Source of the DNA: Ardenticatenaceae bacterium
Lineage (GTDB): Bacteria; Chloroflexota; Anaerolineae; Promineifilales; Promineifilaceae
Length of the DNA: 64,000 nt
NCBI GenBank assembly: GCA_020634455.1
Contig: JACKBQ010000002.1
Location: 186,001 to 250,000 of the forward strand
Direction: 5' to 3'
The number at the start of each line of letters is the position of its first letter. Position 1 is the first letter of the stretch. The position numbers were made by a program, and so were the translations under genes. The notes beneath the pieces were generated by a model, which was given only the letters and a program-made list of their open reading frames with translations, was not told the origin of the DNA and ran no database searches. Shown piece after piece: positions 35,341 to 42,493 of the stretch.

Positions 35341-35513
35341 TCTCCTCGTTTTTGTTTGCGCTTGGACGGCCGTCGCTGGCGGCCCGGCAAGATGACAGGT
35401 TCATCAGGTTCTCCCCAGTCGGGAGAAAGGATGATGGCATATACCCTGGCCAACAACTTAGCCCGCTCTTGTTTTAATACGGGGTCTAACTTACTCATTG
35501 GGCTTTGGGTCAT
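35337..35513 (-). CDS. Small basic-tailed protein between RHH regulator and replication protein
   Basis: A 58-residue product with a helical first half (L-K-Q-E-R-A-K-L-L-A-R-V-Y-A-I-I-L) and a strongly basic tail (R-Q-R-R-P-S-K-R-K-Q-K-R). Its ATG overlaps the TGA of the RHH gene as ATGA, with AAGGAG eight bases upstream. Its stop overlaps the start of the replication gene. The tight overlaps on both sides support a real, translationally coupled gene. Function unknown; a nucleic-acid-binding accessory protein is plausible. Confidence 0.65.
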   Translation of the reverse strand: MTQSPMSKLDPVLKQERAKLLARVYAIILSPDWGEPDEPVILPGRQRRPSKRKQKRGD

Positions 35514-35719
35514 CGCATACTCCTTGTGACGGACTCAACGTCCATCATGGTTGGTTTGGGCGGCTTGGGTAATAAACCAAGCGCTTCGGCTTTCTCCAGC
35601 GCAAGAATGCGCAGGGTGTCGCTGCGTGAGCGGCGCAGGTGTCGGGCCAGGACAGAGATGATTTGCATCTCTTGTCGGGTGACACGGGTGTTGACATAGG
35701 CGTCTCGTTTTTCGTTCAT
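35510..35719 (-). CDS. Ribbon-helix-helix-like small regulator
   Basis: The 69-residue protein reads R-D-A-Y-V-N-T-R-V-T-R-Q-E-M-Q-I-I-S-V-L-A, then R-R-S-R-S-D-T-L-R-I-L-A-L-E. This is one beta strand followed by two helices, as in CopG/Arc repressors. GGAGG lies 5 bases before the ATG at 35719. Upstream lie an inverted pair of TGCCAACCA half-sites and a six-copy TTGAC array, likely operator DNA for this or another element-encoded regulator. It heads the replication-protein operon. Confidence 0.78.
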   Translation of the reverse strand: MNEKRDAYVNTRVTRQEMQIISVLARHLRRSRSDTLRILALEKAEALGLLPKPPKPTMMDVESVTRSMR

Positions 35720-35747
35720 CTGAACCTCCATTACGTGGCAAAGGGAT

Positions 35748-35772
35748 TTGGTTGGTGCCACTTGCCAACCAA
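35748..35772. promoter_or_regulatory. Inverted half-sites TTGGTTGG / CCAACCAA upstream of RHH gene
   Basis: The 8-bp arms at 35748-35755 and 35765-35772 are perfect complements with a 9-bp loop. The right arm contains TGCCAACCA, the same word as the two iteron arrays in this element. It lies 29 bp before the RHH start, the right place for a repressor site. Confidence 0.65.
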
Positions 35773-35805
35773 AATAGCGGGTCGATGTGTCACTGTCATC
35801 TGAAA

Positions 35806-35860
35806 TTGACACAATTGACAAAGTTGATCCAAAGTTGACCAAATTGACACGGAAGTTGAC
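35806..35860 (+). repeat. Six-copy TTGAC direct-repeat array upstream of the RHH/replication operon
   Basis: TTGAC or TTGAT occurs at 35806, 35815, 35824, 35835, 35844 and 35856, with spacings of 9, 9, 11, 9 and 12 bp. Most copies are preceded by AA or AAG. About one copy per helical turn suits RHH repressor binding or a replication origin. Confidence 0.8.
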
Positions 35861-35901
35861 CCAACAAGGGGGTAGACTGGGCGTCATCGAGGGGGCACCA
35901 C

Positions 35902-35939
35902 AAAAAAAACGCCCCACGAAACGCAATTCGTGAGGCGTT
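35902..35939 (-). terminator. Intrinsic terminator after the 35968-37401 gene
   Basis: AACGCCCCACGAA (35908-35920) and TTCGTGAGGCGTT (35927-35939) pair with one mismatch. On the - strand the stem is followed by T8. It separates the transfer-gene transcript from the RHH/replication operon. Confidence 0.85.
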
Positions 35940-35967
35940 GACAACGCAGCCAAAAGGGCAGGCACCG

Positions 35968-37401
35968 TTATTTCATAGAGCCATTCTGTCCTTTCTCCCT
36001 CGGTTTCTTTTCCATCTGGGTGCGGTGGCGTCGGTTTTTATCGGTTTTGTCCTCCTCCTTTCCGGCCGACGTCACCGCCACCCACACCTTTTCTGCCAGA
36101 CGCTCCTCTAAATACCAAAGCAAATCTGAGATTTCTGCCGCCGTATGACCCGAATGATGCCGCAGCCAGGTAACGACATTCCACCGATACCGGACGTCGT
36201 ACCAATGGGTGAACAGCTCTGGCACCTTGAGCCGGGTATTGCGGCTGGGGAGAAGCGGTGCCTTGAAGGTTGTCAGCTTCGGAACTTTGCCCCAGGTATC
36301 TATCTGGTGCTGACGTTCGGCGGCCACGATGCAGATGTTGCTCAACGTTTGGGGATACAAGCGAGGGGGCTTCAGGCCGCGATACAGCTGCAGCTCATCC
36401 TCTGATGGTGGAGGCCCTGTTTGTCGGGAAGGTGGAGATGTTTCTCCGTTTTCGTCTTCTGGCGGAACGGCCGTTTCTGCCTGGCACATCTCCTCGTCTT
36501 CGTTGTGCTCTGACTCCATATCCCGAAACCCATTTGTACTGTGCAGCAAGTCTTTTCCGTTGGTTCCTTGAACTTGCCAATTTGGCGGCGGTGGCTGATC
36601 TGCCTGCAACTTTGGTAGTGGCGTTTCAGCCTCGGCAGAGGAAGCACTCACCTCATCGTCTTCTGTGGCAAAGGTAGTTGTCTCAGCACTCTGTGTCCTG
36701 ACATCTGTTGCCCAATCCGGCATCGGTTCCGCAACTGGCTCTGACAACGGCCGTTCCACTTCGTAACTACTGTCTCTAGGACGGCCGTTTTCTACCGGTA
36801 ATGGTGACGGGTCGTCGGTCTCCAACAGTTGCTGAAGGAGCGCCATGTATTGCTGGAGCAAATTGTAGAGGTCTTGCAGCTCGCCTAAAGAGGCGGCTTC
36901 CGTCCAGCCGATAAAAATGCGCAGCACCGTTTGTTGGGGGGAGATGGTCGAAAAGTGCAGCCGGGCCAGGAGCAAATCTGGGGGAAATGCCTCAGAGTCG
37001 GGTAAGTCAATACAGGGGATGCGCCCCTGGGATGAATGGAACAGCTCCAGCACTACCTCATCGAGGGCATTCTCAGAGCGCTCCAGGCGACGAAACAGCT
37101 GCCGTGTATAGATACTCTTTTCCATCAGGCGGACAAAGGGATTGGTGGATTGGCTCAGATAGCCAGAGCGCCAAAGGAAGGTGGCCATAGCGTAGCTGGA
37201 CAGGCGGCTGACGGCGAGCCGGGTGTGGGGGATGGTGACGGGAATTGGCTGCTGCCGGGGCAGCAGAATCTCTTTTGCATCGACATGCAGGGCAAACAGC
37301 TGCAGCGCCTTTTCCCGGTCGCAGGGGAGGATGTAGTGCAGCTGTTCCTGGCTAGGGGCCGAGCGGCCCAGGGTGTAACAGTTTAGATAATCTCCTTTCA
37401 T
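35968..37401 (-). CDS. Conserved-looking mobile-element protein of unknown function
   Basis: The 477-residue product has an N-terminal globular part (1-190) with no motif I recognise. A long acidic, Ser/Thr/Pro-rich, probably disordered stretch follows (about 195-370), with a C-terminal helical block (about 370-450) and a basic tail (K-K-P-R-E-K-G-Q). The ATG at 37401 follows GGAG by 5 bases; the upstream in-frame start is unsupported. It lies between the coupling-protein-like gene and the replication operon, so a transfer or replication accessory role is inferred. Confidence 0.65.
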   Translation of the reverse strand: MKGDYLNCYTLGRSAPSQEQLHYILPCDREKALQLFALHVDAKEILLPRQQPIPVTIPHTRLAVSRLSSYAMATFLWRSGYLSQSTNPFVRLMEKSIYTRQLFRRLERSENALDEVVLELFHSSQGRIPCIDLPDSEAFPPDLLLARLHFSTISPQQTVLRIFIGWTEAASLGELQDLYNLLQQYMALLQQLLETDDPSPLPVENGRPRDSSYEVERPLSEPVAEPMPDWATDVRTQSAETTTFATEDDEVSASSAEAETPLPKLQADQPPPPNWQVQGTNGKDLLHSTNGFRDMESEHNEDEEMCQAETAVPPEDENGETSPPSRQTGPPPSEDELQLYRGLKPPRLYPQTLSNICIVAAERQHQIDTWGKVPKLTTFKAPLLPSRNTRLKVPELFTHWYDVRYRWNVVTWLRHHSGHTAAEISDLLWYLEERLAEKVWVAVTSAGKEEDKTDKNRRHRTQMEKKPREKGQNGSMK

Positions 37402-37482
37402 GAGTTCTCCAATTGATTTGAACCCAGGCTGCCACCCCATGCGAGCGTGCCGCAAGTGCTGGCAGCCTGGGTGTTGTTCTCC

Positions 37483-39132
37483 TTACCGAAATTTGGTGCG
37501 GACGATGTTCAGGGATTTCTTGGCTGCCTCATCATCTTCCGCTGGTGGTTCTGGATGCTTTGGCAGATTGTCTGCTGGGGCGTCAAGATTGCTATTGGGG
37601 TGGCTTTCTTTTGTGACGGCAGGTGCTGGCGAAACGGCCGTTTTACCCTCGTCCTCTTCTTTTGGCACAACCACTTCTGCTTTTGCCTGCACCGGCATAG
37701 CCCCTTGGGCAATGAGTGCCGCCTGCACCTGCTCTGTTAGATCGGATAAAGGCGGTAACCAGCTGTCGTAGGTCCTGGGCAAGTCTCCAGCTGTCGGCGG
37801 CCGCGGCGGCTGGCGCTGGGGGAAATCTTCCGGCAGCGCCACCGGTTGGCCCAGCACCAGATACGGCCGTTCCTGCCGGGTCAGCAGCAGCAATTCCTCG
37901 TCCGACCAGCCCAATACCTCTTCTGGTGTGAGGACGGATTCTGGTTCACCCTCTGGATTAAGATGCGTGCCGTAACGGGTTGCCATGTAAACGGCCGTTT
38001 CCCTATCTCGCGGCGCGTACCAGAGTTGGTGGGCAAACTGGCTGACCACCGTTTCGGCAAAACTCCCTGGAGAGATGCTGGACAAAGACGCTAGAGAGGG
38101 CGCGGTGAGCACAACCGTAATGCCGTAATCTGCGGCCGTGGCCAGGAACTGGGTGAAGTTTGGCAGACGTCTGGCTAGCGAGGTGCCCAACACCAGCAGC
38201 AGCGGCTGTCCTCCGCCGAAGGTTTGGTGGGCACGCAGCTGGCTGTGCACGATGGTGGCGACTAGGCCAGCCATCTCGGCCATCTGGCTCACTGAGTAGG
38301 TGAGGTACAGCGTCTGCTTTTGACGAAACCAGTGCTCCGGTACGATACTGGCCTTGTCTGTTAAGAGGGCGAAAGCGTCATACGCCGCCTGGTAGGGCCA
38401 TAACTGGTGGCAAAACCAGGAGAACGCCTGCACGGTGGCGTCATCGTAGATGGCCAGATGGGGCGGTTGTCCCTTGGTGAAGTGGCGTACGTGCAGCCGG
38501 GCCTGGGGCACCGTTTCCAGCGCAGCCAGAGCCCGCAGCATGTCGGTCAAGCCCACATCGAGCAGTAATTGAAAGGGATGTCGCTTATGAACCTGACCGT
38601 AACGACCGATGGCACACATGAGGGAGACTGTGCGATTGGTCGCTGCCTGGATTTTTTCTTCGCTGGCACTTTCCATCAATGGATTTGCGGGTAGAAGCAG
38701 CTGGTGCAGCTGGAAGGCTGATGCCTCCTGCCAGAGCCGGAGCAGGCTGTCGCCCCGCAGCTGGTAGCCGGGATGGGCATACACCGGACCGCGAACCACC
38801 TGCCGGAAAGCGGCCGTTTGTTGGTAGAGCTGGCCATCTGGGTCCACGATGAGCGCCGCGCCGGGCCAATAGCTCACGGTCAGGCGGAGCTGCTCGCGCC
38901 ACGAGCTGCCGGGTGGCGCCACGATAAGCAGATGCCCCCGGTTTTCGGCGGTGGTGTGGACGGTAGGGGTTTTCCCGTGCGAGACGGGCAGTCTGGCCAA
39001 GGGCATCTCCCCGTTATCCAGTAGGCGGGTAGATGCTTCATTGGCCGTGAGCCGTCCCTGGGCGAGCCGGTGCTGCTTTTGCTGGCGGGCAATGCGCCAG
39101 GCGGTGTAGAGGGAATGAAGGTTTTTTTGCAT
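37483..39132 (-). CDS. Degenerate VirD4/TraG-like coupling protein
   Basis: The 549 residues follow the layout of type IV coupling proteins. H-L-L-I-V-A-P-P-G-S-S-W-R-E occupies the Walker A position, then W-P-G-A-A-L-I-V-D-P-D-G-Q-L-Y stands where T4CPs read P-G-S-x-V-V-x-D-x-K-G-E. Further on, R-L-P-N-F-T-Q-F-L-A-T-A-A-D-Y-G-I-T-V-V-L matches the I-P-x-L-x-x-x-L-x-x-G-R-x-x-G block, and R-D-R-E-T-A-V-Y-M-A precedes the C-terminus. The P-loop lacks G-K-S/T and the D-E-F box reads L-G-T-S-L, so ATP hydrolysis is doubtful. No N-terminal membrane segments are evident. It starts 3 bp after the relaxase stop, the classical relaxase-coupling protein arrangement. Confidence 0.68.
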   Translation of the reverse strand: MQKNLHSLYTAWRIARQQKQHRLAQGRLTANEASTRLLDNGEMPLARLPVSHGKTPTVHTTAENRGHLLIVAPPGSSWREQLRLTVSYWPGAALIVDPDGQLYQQTAAFRQVVRGPVYAHPGYQLRGDSLLRLWQEASAFQLHQLLLPANPLMESASEEKIQAATNRTVSLMCAIGRYGQVHKRHPFQLLLDVGLTDMLRALAALETVPQARLHVRHFTKGQPPHLAIYDDATVQAFSWFCHQLWPYQAAYDAFALLTDKASIVPEHWFRQKQTLYLTYSVSQMAEMAGLVATIVHSQLRAHQTFGGGQPLLLVLGTSLARRLPNFTQFLATAADYGITVVLTAPSLASLSSISPGSFAETVVSQFAHQLWYAPRDRETAVYMATRYGTHLNPEGEPESVLTPEEVLGWSDEELLLLTRQERPYLVLGQPVALPEDFPQRQPPRPPTAGDLPRTYDSWLPPLSDLTEQVQAALIAQGAMPVQAKAEVVVPKEEDEGKTAVSPAPAVTKESHPNSNLDAPADNLPKHPEPPAEDDEAAKKSLNIVRTKFR

Positions 39133-39135
39133 CGC

Positions 39136-39915
39136 CTAGAACCCCATATCCCAGCCCAGGTCTTGTTCGTGCTCGCGTTCCGCTTCTGCCTGGGCCCTTT
39201 CTGCTTCCACCTGCCGGGCCAGCCGTTCGGCCTGCTCGCGACGGGCGGCCTCTTGCGCCAGCGCTGCTTCCCGCTGCAGCTGGCTGCTTCTACTTTGCTC
39301 CCCAGCTGCACCGTCCTGCTCGTGATCTAAGCGGCGCTGTTTGCCCCCTGCACCCTGCTGCACCAGCTCTGCTTCTTGCTGCACGGCGGCAGCGCGGGCC
39401 TGCTCCAGGGCTTGCTCGCGCTGCATCTCGATGGCCACCACCTGCTCCCGCTCCAGCGCCTGCCGCACCGCCAGCCACCAGGATTGAAACGCCTCCCCTT
39501 TTACCTGCACTGGCTGGTCACCAAAGGCGAGCGCATGGGCGTGGGGATACTGCGTATCCGTGTGCTGAATCAGGCGCCACTCATCAAATAGCGGCCCACC
39601 GGCGGCCATCGCCCGGTTAAACGCTTCGGCGGTAAGCTCCGTCTCTTTGACCGAGAGGATGAACTGGTAAGTCATCTCGTGGCTCATCCCCTGCTCGCGC
39701 ACCCATTGGAGCACTTCTTCGTGGCGGCACGGCCGTCCTGCCGGGTCCAGCCATTGGCCGCGCTGCGGCCGCAGTTCCTGCTCTTTGGCCCGGCCCCGAC
39801 CCAGCGCGAAATATTGGGCCAGCTTGCGTGCCTTGGTGGCAGAGCGGCGGCCTGAAGGCGTCCGGTTGGACAGCCAATCCATACGCACGATGTTTTTTGT
39901 CTGAGAGTTATTCAT
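39136..39915 (-). CDS. Minimal relaxase (VirD2/MobP-like) with coiled-coil tail
   Basis: The 259-residue protein carries the relaxase metal motif L-I-Q-H-T-D-T-Q-Y-P-H-A-H-A-L (His118, His125, His127). It is preceded by Y-Q-F-I-L-S-V-K-E-T-E-L-T-A-E-A-F, the beta-strand/helix seen in VirD2-like relaxases (x-I-L-S-P-E-x-x-x-L). Tyr35 in K-L-A-Q-Y-F-A-L-G-R-G is a candidate nicking tyrosine. After residue 150 the protein is a Gln/Glu/Ala-rich coiled coil with no helicase or primase domain. The ATG at 39915 overlaps the end of the MobC-like gene. With that gene and the coupling-like protein it forms a transfer module. Confidence 0.72.
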   Translation of the reverse strand: MNNSQTKNIVRMDWLSNRTPSGRRSATKARKLAQYFALGRGRAKEQELRPQRGQWLDPAGRPCRHEEVLQWVREQGMSHEMTYQFILSVKETELTAEAFNRAMAAGGPLFDEWRLIQHTDTQYPHAHALAFGDQPVQVKGEAFQSWWLAVRQALEREQVVAIEMQREQALEQARAAAVQQEAELVQQGAGGKQRRLDHEQDGAAGEQSRSSQLQREAALAQEAARREQAERLARQVEAERAQAEAEREHEQDLGWDMGF

Positions 39916-40444
39916 CCGCGCCTTCCTCCTCGTCAATGACAAGCTCGCCCGTCTTCTCTTGCAGCAGCGTCACCAGCTCTCGCAGCGGTTTCTTGAGCAG
40001 CGCCCGCTGCCGCTCACGGGCGACGGTGCGCATCGCCTGGTAGACGGCGCGAATACGGCCGTCCTGGGTCGTGCGGTCCCCCTGACCCACCTGCATGACG
40101 TCTTCAAAATCTTGTGGATGGCTGGCGGCCTCCTGGCGAATCTGCTGGAGGAGCAGCATCGTCGTCAGCTCATGGGCCATGGCCGCCTCGGCCGCAGCCA
40201 GCACGCCCAGCTTGGCCATCCGGTTGAACTGGCGCTGCATCCCCTTGGACACGCTGTTGTTGATGAGGGGGACAAGCAGGGTGGTTAAATCTGCTTCCAG
40301 GCCGACAAGCGCCAGCGTTTCAATCGCGGCGCTGAAGGTCATCTGGTGTGCCTCGGCAAAGGCTTGAATCTGCTCCCGACCGTCGTCGGTCAGGGTGATC
40401 GTTTTCTTCCGGGTATACCCGCTCCGTTCTTGTGCGTTTAGCAT
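39908..40444 (-). CDS. MobC-like relaxosome accessory protein
   Basis: The 178-residue protein opens with a ribbon-helix-helix-like segment (K-K-T-I-T-L-T-D-D-G-R-E-Q-I-Q-A-F-A-E-A-H). Mostly helical sequence follows, with an acidic C-terminus. Position immediately before a relaxase, with an 8-bp overlap, and the RHH start are typical of MobC/TraJ-type oriT-binding proteins. GGAG precedes the ATG by 8 bases. Assignment rests on context more than on sequence motif. Confidence 0.62.
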   Translation of the reverse strand: MLNAQERSGYTRKKTITLTDDGREQIQAFAEAHQMTFSAAIETLALVGLEADLTTLLVPLINNSVSKGMQRQFNRMAKLGVLAAAEAAMAHELTTMLLLQQIRQEAASHPQDFEDVMQVGQGDRTTQDGRIRAVYQAMRTVARERQRALLKKPLRELVTLLQEKTGELVIDEEEGADE

Positions 40445-40609
40445 GAAGTGTTCTCCGTTTTAATCCGGGAGGGTGTCCCGGCGTTTCTCGTGTTGTGGAT
40501 GATGTGTTTAATACCCAAACAGACGGCGAGGCAGCACAGTAGGAAACGTGGCCTGCCCAGAAACGGCCGTTTGGTGAGGGTTATTTAGCTGGGAGAAACA
40601 ACGGAGAGA

Positions 40610-41122
40610 TTACGGGGCGAGCAGCAGGTTGGCCCGCTGGAACAGGCCCAGGGGCGCTTTGCCCACAGACCAGCACGCAGGGGGACGCCTGATCAGGCGA
40701 TTTCGCAGATGAAAGAGGAAAGCGGTGACGCTGGCTTGCAGGACGGTTTGCTGCCAGGTGGACAGCATGCTGACCAATGCATCTATCGCCGGGGGCCGTT
40801 GGCCGGAGCGGCAAAAGTGGCGGGCGAGTAAGCCCCAGGCGAATCGGACAAATCGCCAATGGTAATATTGAAAGAGGGTGAGCAGCATGCAGGGCAGCAG
40901 GAGACCACTGGTCAGAAAGGCAAGCTCGTCTAGAAGGCCTACCAGCGGTAGCCAGGGAACCGTTTGGTTTTGCAAAAGGGACAGGAGGGTGAGGCAGAGA
41001 AGGAAGCCCAACAGGGCCAGCAAGATGGCATTGCCTGCCACCTGCAGCTGGCTGAATGACTGGCCCAAGCGGCGTTGCTTTTCTCGGTTGTAGACAGATT
41101 TTTCTTTCAAAATGGGACGCAT
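40610..41122 (-). CDS. Small integral membrane protein of the element
   Basis: The product of about 170 residues has two strong hydrophobic helices (about 29-52 and 64-88) and a weaker amphipathic one near 125. Its N-terminus is basic. The ATG at 41122 or a GTG at 41128 may be used; neither has a strong ribosome binding site. It precedes the mob genes on the same strand and could be a transfer-channel or exclusion protein, but that is conjecture. Confidence 0.55.
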   Translation of the reverse strand: MRPILKEKSVYNREKQRRLGQSFSQLQVAGNAILLALLGFLLCLTLLSLLQNQTVPWLPLVGLLDELAFLTSGLLLPCMLLTLFQYYHWRFVRFAWGLLARHFCRSGQRPPAIDALVSMLSTWQQTVLQASVTAFLFHLRNRLIRRPPACWSVGKAPLGLFQRANLLLAP

Positions 41123-41193
41123 GTTCACAGTTTTCAGTTTGCTGCACCCGTGCTATTACGGGCGAAAATATGCCACAAAGCCTCGAATTTGGC

Positions 41194-41290
41194 AATTTTT
41201 ACGTCCGCACTTTTTTTACCGCTTTATGTTCTTAACCAGAAGTAAGTGGGCGAAAACCGCCGGATGTACAATTGGCTGGACGTAAAAATT
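41194..41290. repeat. 13-bp inverted repeat in the central non-coding region
   Basis: AATTTTTACGTCC (41194-41206) and GGACGTAAAAATT (41278-41290) are perfect complements 71 bp apart. A related GGACGTAAA word recurs at about 42149. It lies upstream of the membrane and mob genes, a usual position for oriT or operator DNA. Confidence 0.6.
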
Positions 41291-41449
41291 CTGGGCGGTA
41301 TTTTACAAAACTTTGGGTGAATGTAAACACGTTTCGTGGACTTCCAGTTTAAAGGACCGTTGCTCACTATGCTAGAATACGGTGCCAGTTATTGAAACAC
41401 ATGCTTTGGGATGTGCCGTCTGCTTTCGTGAGTGGAAAAGGCAAAGAGT

Positions 41450-41537
41450 GGCGGAGGGGTTATGAGTCCGCCATCATGGAGGAATTATGGATAAAGTAAC
41501 CTTGGTAGACAAATTCAAGCGCATGCAGTTGTCCTAA
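41450..41537 (+). other. Hairpin followed by strong SD and a 16-codon reading frame
   Basis: GGCGGA (41450-41455) pairs with TCCGCC (41467-41472). GGAGGAATT then leads into an ATG at 41487 that opens a frame of only 16 codons ending at 41537. It could be a leader peptide for the + strand frame downstream, or the 5' scrap of a broken gene. It is one of few + strand signals in the element. Confidence 0.35.
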
Positions 41538-41621
41538 AGCAATCTCTTCCTCGGGTCTCTGGAACTGCTATGAACACCCTTATTCTGGATTGAAAGGCTG
41601 CTGCTGCGGTCCGTAAACAGT

Positions 41622-41900
41622 TTGTCACGAAAACGGCTTCTGGCATTAAAAGATGTCCTGGCTGAAGGTGGAGATAAAGAGGACAGTGTACTGCTCCGCG
41701 AAAACATGATGGAAGCGCAGGTTGTGGCTGCTTTAGGCGGGCACCAACTGGGCAGCTGGGAAACGGCCGAAGAGGCCAATGGGTACCAGGCTGTCTGTTT
41801 AAACAGTGGTGGCTCGGTTTTTGTGAGCGACAAATCTGTTTACAGCATCTTAACCGACACCTGCATTACTCAGGAAGTGGATGGCCCAGAGACCGAATAA
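41622..41900 (+). CDS. Hypothetical small protein, lone + strand frame in the element
   Basis: The frame gives up to 92 residues with natural-looking composition, including M-M-E-A-Q-V-V-A-A-L-G-G-H-Q-L-G-S-W-E and S-V-F-V-S-D-K-S-V-Y-S-I. The true start could be the ATG near 41707. No ribosome binding site is clear and the frame may continue a gene broken after 41537. I see no family motif. Confidence 0.35.
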   Translation: MSRKRLLALKDVLAEGGDKEDSVLLRENMMEAQVVAALGGHQLGSWETAEEANGYQAVCLNSGGSVFVSDKSVYSILTDTCITQEVDGPETE

Positions 41901-41949
41901 GCCGTGCATGACCCTGCTAAAAATTCCCTTTGCAACCACACACTTAAGA

Positions 41950-42180
41950 AAAGATGATCCTAATTTCCGCAAAGATGATGATCCTCCCTTGTTGTTTCGA
42001 TTTGGGTACTTTTTGTACTGGGATCATAATCTGTATGGGGATCACAATCTCCGCAACCGGGAGGGTAGGCATCAGTGCAAATCGTACGTAACGGTGCAAT
42101 CGTACGGCGCTATGTACTATACCCAATTGGATTCCCCCATTTACCCCCGGACGTAAAGTTGGAAATACGTACGATTGAGT
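41950..42180. repeat. Cluster of short direct and inverted repeats (candidate oriT/origin)
   Basis: Two AAGATGAT...CCT words (near 41951 and 41972) face GGGATCATAATCT (42020-42032) and GGGATCACAATCT (42038-42050), which are 18 bp apart. AATCGTACG occurs at 42080 and 42098 in direct repeat, and its complement CGTACGATT at 42168. No gene is supported here. Confidence 0.6.
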
Positions 42181-42416
42181 TGCCGTTTTTGGCTCCACCA
42201 AAACCGATTGTTTGCCAATTTACCCATCCCAAAAACTGAGGGGCGGGGGGCGGGCCTGGCCGAAGGCAGCGCCTTCGATTGCGGCCCTTGGGCCGTAATA
42301 GGGGCGGGTGGGAGGGCGTTTTTTTTCTTACACGATAAGCCTTCTTTGGCCTTCGGAAGAGAGTGGATTAGCGTCGCTCACATTATGCAGGATACACCGA
42401 AAAACTGGTCGCCCCA

Positions 42417-42465
42417 CAAAAAAAGAAAGCCCAACCCACCCTCCGTAGAGAGCAGATTGGGCTTT
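42417..42465 (-). terminator. Intrinsic terminator after sigma-like gene 1
   Basis: AAAGCCCAA (42426-42434) and TTGGGCTTT (42457-42465) pair perfectly over nine bases. On the - strand the stem is followed by CTTTTTTTG. It lies 28 bp beyond the stop of the 42494-43507 gene. The 41.1-42.4 kb stretch beyond it is repeat-rich and essentially non-coding. Confidence 0.85.
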
Positions 42466-42493
42466 AATTTGAGATGAAGACTTCAGAGATTCA

